NCBI GenBank assembly: GCA_965277025.1
Contig: OZ255706.1
Coordinates: 1,612,001-1,676,000 of the forward strand
DNA length: 64,000 nucleotides
Reading direction: 5' to 3'
Source: Methylomarinum sp965277025
GTDB lineage: Bacteria > Pseudomonadota > Gammaproteobacteria > Methylococcales > Methylomonadaceae
This document shows positions 26,308-36,022 of the stretch, in pieces (position 1 is the first letter of the stretch; every line of letters begins with the position of its first letter). The notes beneath the pieces were generated by a model, which did no database searches, was not told where the DNA came from, and saw only the letters and a program-made list of their open reading frames with translations. A program made the translations under genes and the position numbers.

Positions 26308-27334
26308 TGCGGTTAAACTCCGAACAACTGGAAGCGTCGTTAAAAAAAACATACGGCCGGTTTATCTGGTCAGCGGCGATGAGCCTCTGCAGAAAGGTGA
26401 AGCGGCCGATGCGATAAGGGCAGCAGCCAAGCGGGCTGGTTTTGGTCAGCGCGAAGTGTTAACTGTTGAAAATGACCGTTTTAACTGGGCGAGCTTATCG
26501 GAGTTGGCCGCCTCCTTATCCATTTTTGCCGATAAAAAACTGATCGATTTGCGTCTTCCGTCGGCTAAACCGGGCAAGGAAGGTGGAAAGGCGTTGGAAG
26601 CCTATTGCCAGATTCTTTCTAACGATACAATCTTATTGATTATGACGGGTAAAATCGCGGTGTCCTCTCAGAAAACACGCTGGTTTCAGGCTTTGGATAA
26701 AGCCGGAGTAATCGTTCAGGTCTGGCCTTTGCAAGGTTCAACATTATTGCAGTGGCTGAAACGGCGTAGCCTGAAACGGGGGTTGAATATTCAGGAAGAT
26801 GCATTGCGCTGGTTGGTGTCCCGGGTTGAAGGTAATATGCTGGCCGCCGCCCAGGAACTGGAGAAACTTTATGTTTTGCATGGTTCTGAATCCATTTCCA
26901 AGCAGCAACTGGAACAAGAAATCGCCGATTATGCTCGCTTCGATGTTTTTAAACTGGCCGAGGCATTGTTGGCGGGACAACTGAACAAAAGTGTTCGTAT
27001 CTTGTCGGCATTAAAGGCTGAAGGCGTGGCCGAGCCTGTCGTGCTGTGGGCCTTGAGCCGCGAAGTGCGGGTATTGTTACAACTCAAACAGGCAGGCCGG
27101 GATAAGCAGACGATCTTCAGGCAATATCAGATTTGGGAATCAAAACAAAGCTTGTATAAGCATGCCTTGCAACGACTAAACGCTCATCATCTGTCGCGAC
27201 TGATACAGCAATGCGCTTTGATTGACCGGCAGATCAAGGGGCAAGCCATTGGTGATTGTTGGGATGCTTTGTTTGAATCGGCGCTTTTATTCTGTCGCCC
27301 TGATATCAGTATCAGTAATCGATTGATGGTCTAA
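26307..27334 (+). pseudogene. holA: holA (DNA polymerase III delta), frameshifted in a poly-A run
   Basis: Clamp-loader delta subunit that opens the beta clamp. Starts MRLNSEQLEASLKK at 26307 (overlapping the lptE stop), then goes out of frame in an eight-A run (26342-26349). With nine As it would read LKKNIRPVYLVSGDEPLQKGEAADAIR and continue in the long downstream frame (AAAKRAGFGQREVLTVENDRFNW...). The rest, to NRLMV at 27331, is intact and matches the family (LDKAGVIVQVWPLQ, EGNMLAAAQELEKL). The gene is normally essential; a sequencing indel, slippage rescue or a real lesion are all possible. Confidence 0.85.
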
Positions 27335-27337
27335 TTG

Positions 27338-27486
27338 AAACCGCTGAACAAATCATCCATGATTTGTCAGCTGACGCAAAGTGGAAATGCGATTTTCACT
27401 TTGCTTACAAAAATCAATAGCTTGGCGCTATTGATTTTGATGACACTTCCCTGTGTCATGGGACTCGCGAATAAATCAGCGGTCGG
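27338..27486. repeat. 150-bp palindromic repeat, copy C
   Basis: Begins 4 bp after the holA stop: GAAACCGCTGAACAAATCATCC ... GCAAAGTGGAAATGCGATTTTCACTTTGC ... CAATAGCTTGGCGCTATTG ... AATAAATCAGCGG (segments, not contiguous). Rest of 27335-27617: a further palindrome, GACCGTT...AACGGTC, near 27520-27560; no gene seen. Confidence 0.72.
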
Positions 27487-27617
27487 TGGACTTCGATAAA
27501 GCACTGAATATTGACATAACATGACCGTTGAAAAAGAACTACGCTGCGCTGTTAACGGTCGGCTGGATTTGCCTTGTTAGGTCATAAAGCTTGAATATCA
27601 ATTGCTTGGCTACATAT

Positions 27618-27854
27618 TTAACACGTAGCATTGGGGAAATTGGGGGTATGCTTGAATTTTTCACGCACAAAAAACAACCCTGTAACAGCTGGGAAAAAGA
27701 ACAATATACTTGCTGGTAAAGGGACTGGAGTTAGCTCTATATTTAATTCCACATCATCAAAGCCAATAACTGGCAAGTCGTTAATATCGTTAAGTGACAG
27801 ATCTGTACTCCTAATTACAGCGGGATAAAGAGAAGATGCCCACATAAAATAAAT
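27618..27854 (-). pseudogene. PEP-CTERM protein, C-terminal fragment
   Basis: About 78 codons ending in a PEP-CTERM-type sorting tail: TPVPLPASILFFFPAVTGLFF (VPLPA motif and hydrophobic helix) followed by a basic cluster (VREKFKH). Such proteins are processed by exosortase and go to the exopolysaccharide layer. The frame runs into ISc at 27855. The 5' part is not present on the other side of the IS, so the gene is truncated by an insertion with associated deletion. Confidence 0.65.
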
Positions 27855-29076
27855 CTCTGTACATGACAAAAATTAACTTATGACAAATGAGTCTCATGTA
27901 TTCCAGTGACAAAAGGTATGGGTTGCAAAAGAGCAATCACTTTTCTAATCATCCTTTTTGATTGAGATAAGACATTAAACAACGTTGAGCGGATACAATC
28001 TAATCCATATCGAAACAGGCTTTGCGCGAGCCGCTGATGTGTTTTGGTTTTTATTGGTAACTCGCAATCATGTTTCCATTCGCCTGCTTTATGTGACCAA
28101 CAGAAAGCAATAACGGGAAGTACCAACAATTTTTTGATCCGAAGATAACCGACTACACGCGTTTCCTCAAGTTTGAATCCCCGTCCTTTTAAACCGCCGA
28201 AAAGCGTTTCGATTTCCCAACGCAAGCCATAAATTTTAATCGCATCAGGGTTCAAATGCTGACAGACGATGATTAATAACTCACCATCACTCAGCCGTAA
28301 CCCACTGAGATAAATTGAACAATTTCCCGAATAGCGCGCTGTTGAGAGGTGTCGTGTGCTACCCGGCTTAAGCCCATAAAACAAACGCTCTACGCGTATT
28401 CGCTGGCCTTGGGCATTGGTTGTCCAGGCGTTGTTGCGAATACGGATATAAAAGGGAATCTCTTGCTCAAACAACCAGCCCATCCATTCGTCTCCAATAA
28501 ACTCCCGATCAGCCAAAAGACCTTTGATGTGATGTCGGCCAAACTGCGCAATAAAGCGTTTCATCAGCGCTATACGTTCCTTCGTATTAGAGTTGCCCCG
28601 CTTGTTTAAAGGCAACCAATACACAGGAATGGCGGCACCCCGATAAACCACGGCAAGCACCAGCAGATTAATATTGGTTTTACCCCACTTCCAATTCGTC
28701 CTGTCTAACGTCAGATAGTAATCCTGATCAGTGAAACCAAACAGTTTCATGATGAAATGAGCGACTTCATTGTAATCCAGCCAATGGTCACTGAAAAATC
28801 GTTGCATCCGTCGATATCGTGAGGAAATTTTTGCCCGACTGGGAAAGAATACGGCGAGCTGGGCCAGATTGACCGTGCTAACTGCCATCAAAGCAATTAA
28901 CATACCCACAAAACAAACGATTCCTGCCTTGTTCCATTGAAAGTGCTCAGTTAATATGACGGTCAGCTCGTTGATTTGTAATGTCCCGTTATTCATATTC
29001 GCTAAAACAAAATGCGGTATTTAATTACATTTCAACGAGCTACGCCAGCTTTTAATATTTTTTGTCATGTACAGAG
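27855..29076 (-). mobile_element. ISc copy 2 (1222 bp), no target duplication
   Basis: Complete element, with both CTCTGTACATGACAAAAA ends, but its flanks (AAAATAAAT and ACAATAGAC) are not a 9-bp duplication. Either an adjacent deletion or recombination between ISc copies removed the original partner flank, in agreement with the missing 5' end of the PEP-CTERM gene. Confidence 0.9.
27878..28996 (-). CDS. IS4-type DDE transposase (ISc)
   Basis: 372-aa intact copy (LDRTNWKWG, ADREFIGDE, YGLRWEIETLFGGLK), nearly identical to the copies at 17521 and 40979. Confidence 0.9.
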   Translation of the reverse strand: MNNGTLQINELTVILTEHFQWNKAGIVCFVGMLIALMAVSTVNLAQLAVFFPSRAKISSRYRRMQRFFSDHWLDYNEVAHFIMKLFGFTDQDYYLTLDRTNWKWGKTNINLLVLAVVYRGAAIPVYWLPLNKRGNSNTKERIALMKRFIAQFGRHHIKGLLADREFIGDEWMGWLFEQEIPFYIRIRNNAWTTNAQGQRIRVERLFYGLKPGSTRHLSTARYSGNCSIYLSGLRLSDGELLIIVCQHLNPDAIKIYGLRWEIETLFGGLKGRGFKLEETRVVGYLRIKKLLVLPVIAFCWSHKAGEWKHDCELPIKTKTHQRLAQSLFRYGLDCIRSTLFNVLSQSKRMIRKVIALLQPIPFVTGIHETHLS

Positions 29077-29220
29077 ACAATAGACAATACAAAAACCATT
29101 CATCGGCCTGCACGAGAGTCGATTGATTCAGATTGAGGATTTTTCTTTTTCTGCTCTTGAAAAAAAAATAGTTGTCCCCATAATGCCTGCAGCCCTTTGT
29201 TAAACGAAAAGAGAATAAGC

Positions 29221-31152
29221 ATGAGTGTTGAAACAAAAAAAGAAACATTAGGTTTTCAGACCGAAGTCAAACATTTATTGGATCTGATGATTCATTCCTT
29301 GTATAGCAACAAGGAGATTTTTTTACGCGAATTGATTTCCAACTCGGCGGATGCTATCGACAAGCTGCGTTTTGAAGCATTATCCAATGATAGCCTGTAC
29401 GAGGGAGACAGCGATTTAAAAATCAAGGTTTCTGTCGACAAAGACAATAAAACCATTACCGTTTCGGATAATGGTATTGGCATGACACGCGAAGAAGTGC
29501 AACAGCATATTGGCACTATCGCAAAATCCGGCACCAAGGAGTTTTTTGAAAAGCTGAGTGGCGATCAGGCGAAAGACAGCGAATTGATTGGCCAGTTTGG
29601 CGTTGGCTTTTACTCAGCCTTTATTGTCTCAGGCCGCGTCACGTTGATTACCCGAAAAGCGGGCGAGAAAGAAGGCGTGCGCTGGGAATCGGAGGGTAAG
29701 GGTGAATACACGCTTGAATCTGTGGAAAAAGAAAAGCGTGGCACGGATGTTATTTTGCATTTGAAAGATGGCGAAGAAGAATTTCTGGATGAGTTTCGCC
29801 TCAGAAGTATCATCAAGAAGTTCTCTGATCATATTTCTGTACCGATTGTCATGGACCGGGAAATACCGGCTGAAAAAGACGAAGACGGTAATGAAACAGC
29901 GCCAGCCAGAATCGAAGAAGAAGTCGTCAATAGTGCTTCGGCTTTGTGGACCCTGCCAAAAGATGAAATTTCTGAAGAAGAATACAACGAATTCTACAAG
30001 CATGTTGCTCATGACTTTCAGGAGCCTCTGGCTTACATTCACAGCCGGGTTGAAGGTAATGTGGAATACACCATGTTGCTCTATATTCCCGCCAGAGCAC
30101 CATTTGACTTGTGGGACAGAGATGCCAAACACGGCGTGAAGCTGTATGTGAAAAAAGTGTTTATCACCGATGATGCTGAAAAGTTGATGCCACGCTATTT
30201 GCGTTTTGTCCGTGGTGTAATCGACACCAGTTCACTGCCACTGAATGTTTCTCGTGAAATCCTGCAACAAAGCAAGCAAATCAGCGTTATTAAAGCCGGC
30301 GCGGTTAAAAAAGTGTTGGCATTGCTGGAATCATTGGCAAAAGATGAGCCGGAGAAATATGCAACCTTCTGGGAGCAATTCGGTAATGTCATGAAGGAAG
30401 GCGTGATCGAAGATGTCAAGAATCGTGAACGCATTGCAAAATTGCTGCGCTTCTCATCCACACATACCGACCAGCCTGAACAGAATATTTCGCTGGAAGA
30501 TTATGTCAGCCGTATGAAGGAGGGTCAGGAAAAGATCTATTACATTACCGCAGATAGCTTTGCCGCGGCCAAAAACAGTCCTCACCTGGAAATTTTCCGT
30601 AAAAAAGGCATCGAGGTGTTGCTGTTGTCTGACAAGATCGATGAGTGGCTGGTCTCCAGTCTGACAGAATTCGACGGCAAGCCATTGCAATCCATCGCCA
30701 AGGGTGAGTTGGATCTGGACAAGTTTGAAAGCGAAGAAGAAAAGAAACAGGTCGAAGAAGTAGCCAAGGATTTTGAGTCGGTCGTCAAGCAGCTTAAAGA
30801 AGTGTTGGGCGATAAAGTCAAAGACGTGACTATCAGTCATCGCCTGACTGATTCACCCGCCTGTCTGGTTATGGGGGAATATGATATGAGCCTGAATATG
30901 GAGCGTATCATGAAAGAAGCCGGTCAGAACCTGAACATGATGGGGATGGGCGGAACCAAACCAGTGTTTGAGATCAATCCACAACACGAAATTGTTACCG
31001 CTTTGAAGGAAGAGTCTGATGACGAACGATTTGCCGATATTGCCCAAATCCTGTTCGACCAGGCAATTTTGAGTGAAGGCGGGCAGTTGGACGATCCGGC
31101 GGCTTTTGTCCATAAGCTGAATGTGTTGCTCAGAGATTTGTTGAAAAAATAG
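29221..31152 (+). CDS. htpG: chaperone protein HtpG (Hsp90)
   Basis: 643-aa cytoplasmic Hsp90. N-terminal GHKL ATPase: ELISNSADAIDKLR, DNGIGM and GQFGVGFYSAF. The middle-domain catalytic Arg lies in PLNVSREILQQSK, and a C-terminal dimerisation domain follows. The start was chosen at ATG 29221 (MSVETKKETLGFQ) behind an AAGAGAA site; an upstream in-frame ATG at 29197 adds residues not typical of the family. A terminator follows. Intact. Confidence 0.97.
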   Translation: MSVETKKETLGFQTEVKHLLDLMIHSLYSNKEIFLRELISNSADAIDKLRFEALSNDSLYEGDSDLKIKVSVDKDNKTITVSDNGIGMTREEVQQHIGTIAKSGTKEFFEKLSGDQAKDSELIGQFGVGFYSAFIVSGRVTLITRKAGEKEGVRWESEGKGEYTLESVEKEKRGTDVILHLKDGEEEFLDEFRLRSIIKKFSDHISVPIVMDREIPAEKDEDGNETAPARIEEEVVNSASALWTLPKDEISEEEYNEFYKHVAHDFQEPLAYIHSRVEGNVEYTMLLYIPARAPFDLWDRDAKHGVKLYVKKVFITDDAEKLMPRYLRFVRGVIDTSSLPLNVSREILQQSKQISVIKAGAVKKVLALLESLAKDEPEKYATFWEQFGNVMKEGVIEDVKNRERIAKLLRFSSTHTDQPEQNISLEDYVSRMKEGQEKIYYITADSFAAAKNSPHLEIFRKKGIEVLLLSDKIDEWLVSSLTEFDGKPLQSIAKGELDLDKFESEEEKKQVEEVAKDFESVVKQLKEVLGDKVKDVTISHRLTDSPACLVMGEYDMSLNMERIMKEAGQNLNMMGMGGTKPVFEINPQHEIVTALKEESDDERFADIAQILFDQAILSEGGQLDDPAAFVHKLNVLLRDLLKK

Positions 31153-31176
31153 CATTCAAGACAAAAACGATGAACG

Positions 31177-31204
31177 AAGCCGAGGTTGTCCTCGGCTTTT
31201 TTTT
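31177..31204 (+). terminator. Rho-independent terminator of htpG
   Basis: GCCGAGG-TTGT-CCTCGGC stem-loop followed by eight T residues, 25 nt after the htpG stop. Confidence 0.92.
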
Positions 31205-31254
31205 GCCTGAAGAAAAGCGCCCGGCTTTTCTTATCGTTAAGATGAGCTATAATT

Positions 31255-31306
31255 TTAGGGAATCGCTGACAAATCAAGGCTGATTTGTTCAGTATTTCTT
31301 TAGGAA
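31255..31306. repeat. miniature form of the 150-bp repeat
   Basis: The two ends of the 150-bp repeat joined with almost nothing between: GGGAATCGCTGACAAATCA, three bases, then TGATTTGTTCAG and TTTCTTTAG. Looks like an internal deletion derivative forming one long hairpin. Confidence 0.6.
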
Positions 31307-31344
31307 TGAATGTTTTGTATCAGGCACGGATTAACTAAAAAACG

Positions 31345-31757
31345 ATGGATAAAAAAATAATACTGCTCGGAAGTGGTGGGCATGCTGCGGTTTTAATGGC
31401 GGTTATGCAACGACTGGACATGAAAGTATCTGGTGTTATTACCCCGGAACTGAAAGTTGGGCAAATGTGGCAGGGTGTCCCTGTATTGGGAGATGACGAC
31501 TTTCTGACAGCCAGTTTGGTTCATGGGTATGTTTTGGTCAACGGAGTGGGCTCTTTACCAAACGATGCAGGGGTCAGGTTACAGTTGTTTGAGCGTTTTT
31601 CCAGCTTGGGGTTTCACTTCCAGACCTTGGTAGACCTGGCCGCTGAACGAATTGGGAGCGTGGGGCTGGAAGCGTGTGCGCAATTGTTGCCAGGCTGTAT
31701 TGTCCAAACTGGTACTAAAATTGCTAGAAATACTATTGTCAACACAGGAGCCATTAT
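31345..31757 (+). pseudogene. NeuD-like sugar O-acyltransferase, 5' fragment
   Basis: N-terminal part of a NeuD/PglD-type left-handed beta-helix acyltransferase. Nucleotide/substrate-binding start MDKKIILLGSGGHAAVLMAV, then hexapeptide repeats beginning near GCIVQTGTKIARNTIVNTGAI. ISg interrupts it at 31758 (4-bp duplication TTAT), and the 3' part is at 33417. Joined, the text reads NTGAI-IDHDCKIGAH, with no loss. Family members acylate UDP-sugars on the way to legionaminic or pseudaminic-type sugars, which suits the flagellin neighbourhood. Confidence 0.85.
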
Positions 31758-33416
31758 CCCCTAATCCCCAGATAGAAAGCTCTAAAAATGGAAAGAGCCC
31801 TGGTTGTATAATGGTTTGCGACGAAACAATCCATCACCCAATGGGTGCACCTGATGCTTATGAACATCTTACCGTATAAACTGAGCAAAACAAACGATCA
31901 ACTGACCTCGCGCGCCGGTTTACTCACCATCGCGCACTTGATGCAATCGCTGCAGCTGGGTGAACATATTGATCAGGTATTCCCACTGCCCAAAAGCAAT
32001 CGGGGAATCAAGCCATCGGCTTATCTTGAAACTCTGATTCTGATGCAGCATGAGGGCAGTTTTCACCTGGATGATGTGCGTCACCTCCATGACGAAAGCG
32101 CGTTGCTTTCGGTGTTGGGGATGAAACAAATGCCAAGGTCCAGTGCGCTGGGCGATTGGTTGCGATGCATGGGGCGCCAGTCAATCGCTTTCAGCGGCTG
32201 GAAAGTGGTGAACCGGCGCATTCTGGCAGCCGCTTTGCAGCGTAAAAAAAGCATTACGCTGGATATTGATGCCACCGAAATCATCGCCAATAAGCGTGGG
32301 GCGCAATGGACCTATAAGAAAAACCGCGGTTATATGCCAATGGTCGGCCATATCGCTGAGACCGGTCAGGTTGTGGCGTGCGATTTCAGGGCGGGTAATG
32401 ATTCGCCAGCGAAAGAAAACCTGGAATTCATCCAACATTGCCAAGACAGTTTGCCGAAAGGTGTTCATATTAAAAAACTACGCATCGATGCGGCAGGCTA
32501 TCAACAAAAAATTATCGAATACGTCGACCAACAGCACATTCAATACGGCATTCGGGCAAAAATGAGCCGGGCGGTTAAAGAACACATTGAACAGTTGAGC
32601 GAAACCAATTGGCGGCCCATGACTCACCGCAATGGCGAGGTTAGCCAAAGCCGGCAAACGTATCGCATGCTGCATTGTATCGGCGATTATGATCAGCCGT
32701 TTACCCTGGTCATTCAGCGAATCCCCCTGAAAGGTCAGGCCTCACTGGACCTGGATGATGCGGATGGTCAGGAACAACTGGAAGACAGTCGCTACATATA
32801 TCGCGCCATCGCCACCAATCGGGATGATCTGTCAGACAGCGACATCATCCACTGGTACAACCAGCGCGGCGAAGACAGTGAAAACCGCATCAAGGAACTG
32901 AAACACGACTTTGGTGGCGACACGCTGCCTTGTACAGATTTTGACGCGAATGCACTTTATTTTCATATCTGCGCACTCTCCTACAACCTGTTTGCGCTGA
33001 TGCGGCAACTCTTGCCGGAAAAGTTGGCGCACCATCGCGCTATCACTCTGCGCTGGCGTCTTTATGGCATCGCCGCCAAAATCACCCGAACCGCGCGTCA
33101 ACTGATCATCAAGGTCAAAGACTGCCATCGATGCCTGTTTGAGCAGGTACTAACTGCACTTGGGTCGATAGAATCACCGCCGATATAGAACATAAACAAT
33201 AATAAACAGCATTCACGCACGTCGTCCCCAGGACAGGTGCGCTTTTAATCCAGCGCATTCGCCGAAAATAGCGAATTCGGCTGCGATAACACGAGGATTT
33301 GACGAAAATTGAACGAATAATCGTTGCAAACATCCCGATTATCGCCCCGGCGCAGGCTGATATCAGCTTTTTTGTGGCTGAGAGCCGAGGTTGATGGGTC
33401 TATTTGGGGATTTGGG
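31758..33416 (+). mobile_element. ISg (IS1380 family, 1659 bp)
   Basis: Imperfect inverted ends (left CCCTAATCCCCAGATAGA, right complement CCCAAATCCCCAAATAGA) and a 4-bp duplication TTAT (31754-31757, 33417-33420). It holds one transposase gene. Only copy in the window. Confidence 0.88.
31854..33188 (+). CDS. IS1380-family transposase
   Basis: About 444 aa. DDE residues are in LDIDATEIIANK, LRIDAAGYQQ and the YNQRGEDSENRIKELKHDFG region, which is characteristic of IS1380. Start uncertain: several ATG codons at 31854-31860 follow a weak site. Apparently intact. Confidence 0.85.
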   Translation: MLMNILPYKLSKTNDQLTSRAGLLTIAHLMQSLQLGEHIDQVFPLPKSNRGIKPSAYLETLILMQHEGSFHLDDVRHLHDESALLSVLGMKQMPRSSALGDWLRCMGRQSIAFSGWKVVNRRILAAALQRKKSITLDIDATEIIANKRGAQWTYKKNRGYMPMVGHIAETGQVVACDFRAGNDSPAKENLEFIQHCQDSLPKGVHIKKLRIDAAGYQQKIIEYVDQQHIQYGIRAKMSRAVKEHIEQLSETNWRPMTHRNGEVSQSRQTYRMLHCIGDYDQPFTLVIQRIPLKGQASLDLDDADGQEQLEDSRYIYRAIATNRDDLSDSDIIHWYNQRGEDSENRIKELKHDFGGDTLPCTDFDANALYFHICALSYNLFALMRQLLPEKLAHHRAITLRWRLYGIAAKITRTARQLIIKVKDCHRCLFEQVLTALGSIESPPI

Positions 33417-33646
33417 TTATTGATCACGATTGCAAGATTGGCGCTCATGTGCATATTGCGCCGGGTGCTGTATTGAGCGGTGGTGTAACGGTGCAAGACC
33501 AGGTTCATATTGGAACTGGCGCGTCTGTGATACAGGGAATAACGATTGCTGCCAGGGCAATTATTGGAGCCGGTTGTGTCGTAACACGTGATGTTGCTGC
33601 TGGGCAGACGCTTTATCCAGCCCGTTCGTTCATTAAAACAGAATAA
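33417..33646 (+). pseudogene. NeuD-like sugar O-acyltransferase, 3' fragment
   Basis: Remaining hexapeptide-repeat region: IDHDCKIGAHVHIAPGAVLSG, then GVTVQDQVHIGTGASVIQGI and the C-terminal GAGCVVTRDVAAGQTLYPARS. The catalytic His is likely in IDHDCKIG. Ends 2 nt before the next gene, so the two formed one operon. Confidence 0.85.
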
Positions 33647-33648
33647 AA

Positions 33649-34097
33649 ATGACAGAATTTTGGCAGAACAGTTTAATTCAACCACACATGACGTTGCGGC
33701 AAACCATTGCCGCAATTGATCAGGCCGCCTTACAAATTGCGTTGGTGGTTGATGAACACAGGCATTTATTAGGTGTCGTGACTGATGGTGATATTCGCCG
33801 TGCATTGATTCAAGGTTTGTCATTAGAAACAGAGGTCGTCAATGTGATGAATAAGCAGCCGAAAACCGTTAATGCTCAGGATTCTTTGCCTGCCATCAAA
33901 GCGGTGATGCAACGCTACCAGTTAAACCATTTGCCGGTTGTCGATCAGCAAGGCCGGATTGTCGGGTTAAAGACCCTACAGTCTATGTTGTCGCAACCAG
34001 TTTATGATAATCCGGTATTTTTATTGGCAGGAGGATTGGGGACGCGGTTGAGACCGTTGACTGATCATTGTCCTAAACCGTTATTGAAAATATATAG
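33649..34097 (+). pseudogene. CBS-domain sugar nucleotidyltransferase, truncated by ISf
   Basis: Two CBS motifs at residues 10-120 (LVVDEHRHLLGVVTDGDIRRAL, HLPVVDQQGRIVGL). The start of a nucleotidyltransferase domain follows, FLLAGGLGTRLRPLTDHCPKPLLKI, whose GGLGTRLRP is the nucleotide-binding signature. The rest of the enzyme is missing: ISf begins at 34098 and no continuation is found on its other side. CBS-nucleotidyltransferases of this shape (PtmE-like) activate sugars for flagellin glycosylation. Confidence 0.82.
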
Positions 34098-34157
34098 TGG
34101 ACCCCGTAATCCGGACAATAGTTTAAACTATGACTATTGAAAAAAGAGGTACAAAAA

Positions 34158-34451
34158 ATGAGCGAAAAAAAACGGAAAACCTTTAGCGGGGCGCAAAAGG
34201 CCAAAATCGCGCTGGAAGCGGTTAAGAACATCAAAACGATCAATGAGATTGCTCAAGAGAATGAAGTCCATCCATCTCAGGTAAGCCAATGGAAAAAGGA
34301 ACTGTTGGCCAATGCGGGAAGCCTGTTTGAAGGCAAACGCGGGCCGAAAGCGGTGAAGGCGCAAGACAATCCGGACCGTCTGTACGCCAAAATCGGGCAG
34401 TTGAATATGGAACTGGATTGGCTTAAAAAAAAGTCCGGGATCAGCCTATGA
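34158..34451 (+). CDS. IS3-family transposase orfA
   Basis: HTH protein, about 97 aa from the ATG with an AGAGG site (MSEKKRKTFSGAQKAKIA), ending with a leucine-zipper-like helix (LYAKIGQLNMELDWLKKK). An A8G run in the LKKK codons just before the stop is a likely -1 frameshift site that fuses it to orfB. Confidence 0.9.
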   Translation: MSEKKRKTFSGAQKAKIALEAVKNIKTINEIAQENEVHPSQVSQWKKELLANAGSLFEGKRGPKAVKAQDNPDRLYAKIGQLNMELDWLKKKSGISL

Positions 34452-35368
34452 TCACGCGTCAAAGCTGGGTGGATCAAAAAGATGAGTTGGCGTTAAGTCG
34501 GCAATGCCAGTTATTGAACGTTACCCGCTCAGTAATCCATGAACAGAAAAAACGCCAACAACAGCCGGTGTCTGCTGAAGATCAGCAACTGTTGCGGTTG
34601 ATCGACGAAGAATATAGCCGGCATCCTTTTTATGGCTCACGCCGTATGACAAAGTATTTACGCGGCCTTAACCATCAGGTCAACCGCAAACGGGTTCAGC
34701 GGCTGATGCGCATACTGGGGCTGGTCGGCATGGCGCCGGGCCCGAACACCAGTAAGCCGCATCCTGAGCATAAAGTCTATCCCTATCTGTTAAGAGGCGT
34801 CGAGGTGACACGCCCCAACCAGGTTTGGAGTACCGACATCACCTATATCCGACTGCCGCAAGGATTTGTTTATCTGGTGGCCATCATGGATTGGTACAGC
34901 CGAAAAGTATTGGCATGGCAACTTTCCAATACCATGGACAGCGCGTTTTGCGTAAATTGTCTGGAGCAGGCCATCAAGACCTATGGCACACCGGAGATAT
35001 TTAATACCGACCAGGGCGCACAGTTCACCAGCGCGGACTTCACCGGGGTATTGAGTCAGCATGGCGTGACCATCAGCATGGATGGCCGGGGACGGGCCCT
35101 GGACAATATCTTTGTTGAACGACTCTGGCGCACAGTGAAATATGAAGAAGTTTATTTGAAGCAATACGGCAACCTGCAAGCACTGTCAGCGGGGTTGACG
35201 GACTACTTTGCCTTTTACAACAGCGAACGACCGCATCAGTCGTTAGGCTATGAAACGCCAGACAGGGTTTATCAATTCGCCACGGGAGGTGGCGCTAAAA
35301 TCGTGGATAAATATAATGCCGGCACTGCCAAGCAGACGCCGGGTGAAAATATGGGCCAGAGCCATTGA
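34448..35368 (+). CDS. IS3-family transposase orfB (integrase core)
   Basis: 306 aa with the HTH_21 region (DEEYSRHPFYGSRRMTKYL) and the rve core DDE: WSTDITYIRLP, FNTDQGAQFTS and RALDNIFVERLWRTVKYE. Full length here, whereas copy 2 has a 10-bp deletion. Confidence 0.93.
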   Translation: MITRQSWVDQKDELALSRQCQLLNVTRSVIHEQKKRQQQPVSAEDQQLLRLIDEEYSRHPFYGSRRMTKYLRGLNHQVNRKRVQRLMRILGLVGMAPGPNTSKPHPEHKVYPYLLRGVEVTRPNQVWSTDITYIRLPQGFVYLVAIMDWYSRKVLAWQLSNTMDSAFCVNCLEQAIKTYGTPEIFNTDQGAQFTSADFTGVLSQHGVTISMDGRGRALDNIFVERLWRTVKYEEVYLKQYGNLQALSAGLTDYFAFYNSERPHQSLGYETPDRVYQFATGGGAKIVDKYNAGTAKQTPGENMGQSH

Positions 35369-35431
35369 GCCTGACTGTTATGAGGGTTCTATCTTAAATT
35401 CTCTAATAATTTGTCTGGACAATGGGGTCCA

Positions 35432-36022
35432 CTTTACTGATTCAGTCTATACAAACTCTTTTGGTGAGCGTTTTTTTACCCATATTAATCATTCGGCATT
35501 TTATAGACTGAGCGCCCAAGCCGTTTATGATGAAAAATTTGGACAATCTCTTTTAAGCCAAACACATTAAATTTTATTATTGGCAGCGACTCCGCATTAT
35601 TGATTCATTACCTGTTGACTCAAGAAATACCCAAAGGCTCAAGTTATATTTTTATAGAACCGGCGAGCGTCTTTCATCAACTTCATCAGGCAAAATTACT
35701 TCCTGAAGAATTGCCGGAGGCTATTTCCTGTATCTCCATGGAGAGGTGGTCTGAGACCATTGAAAAACATAATATTCAGGATTACCTGTATATCAATGGC
35801 GTCCAGACACTCAATGCTCTGTGCGCGGATGAAGACAATATCGACGAATATGCTGAATTGAGCTGGCATATTTCTGAATTATTGTCTCAGCTGCATTGGC
35901 AATCAAATATGGCTCTGGGCAATGAAACGTTCATCACCCAGCAGTTCAACAATCTGGCTGACAACATCACTCCAGCCCAAGTATTAAAACAAAAATTCAA
36001 GGTAACTACTCAGCGTAAATAA
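35432..36022 (+). pseudogene. Maf-like flagellin glycosyltransferase (DUF115) fragment, frameshifted
   Basis: Reads DSVYTNSFGERFFTHINHSAFYRL ... YDEKFGQSL, then loses frame in a T4 run near 35547. With five Ts it continues FKPNTLNFIIGSDSALLIHYLLTQEIPKGSSYIFIEP to a stop at 36022. The Gly-rich Rossmann-like part of DUF115 proteins is absent beyond KQKFK. Its first codons (MDNIALNPS) lie on the opposite strand at 39750-39777, on the far side of ISf copy 2. Motility-associated (Maf) proteins move nonulosonic acids onto flagellin, and the flagellin gene is nearby. Family call is by overall resemblance. Confidence 0.65.

Larger units (their letters stand above)
34098..35431 (+). mobile_element. 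ISf copy 1 (IS3 family, 1334 bp)
   Basis: Ends TGGACCCC...GGGGTCCA with longer similarity outside (TATAGTGG and CCACTTTAC shared with copy 2). No direct duplication flanks it; instead its right flank CTG pairs with the CAG right flank of copy 2 (39750-39752). This is the pattern left by recombination between two inverted copies. orfA and orfB overlap by ATGA. Confidence 0.9.

Noticed and set aside
28349..28609. 86-aa frame antisense to the ISc transposase, present in each copy
   Set aside because: Shadow of the transposase; no independent coding signs.
34098..35431. Simple ISf insertion in the nucleotidyltransferase gene
   Set aside because: The DNA to the right is not the rest of that gene and flanks do not duplicate; inversion explains it better.
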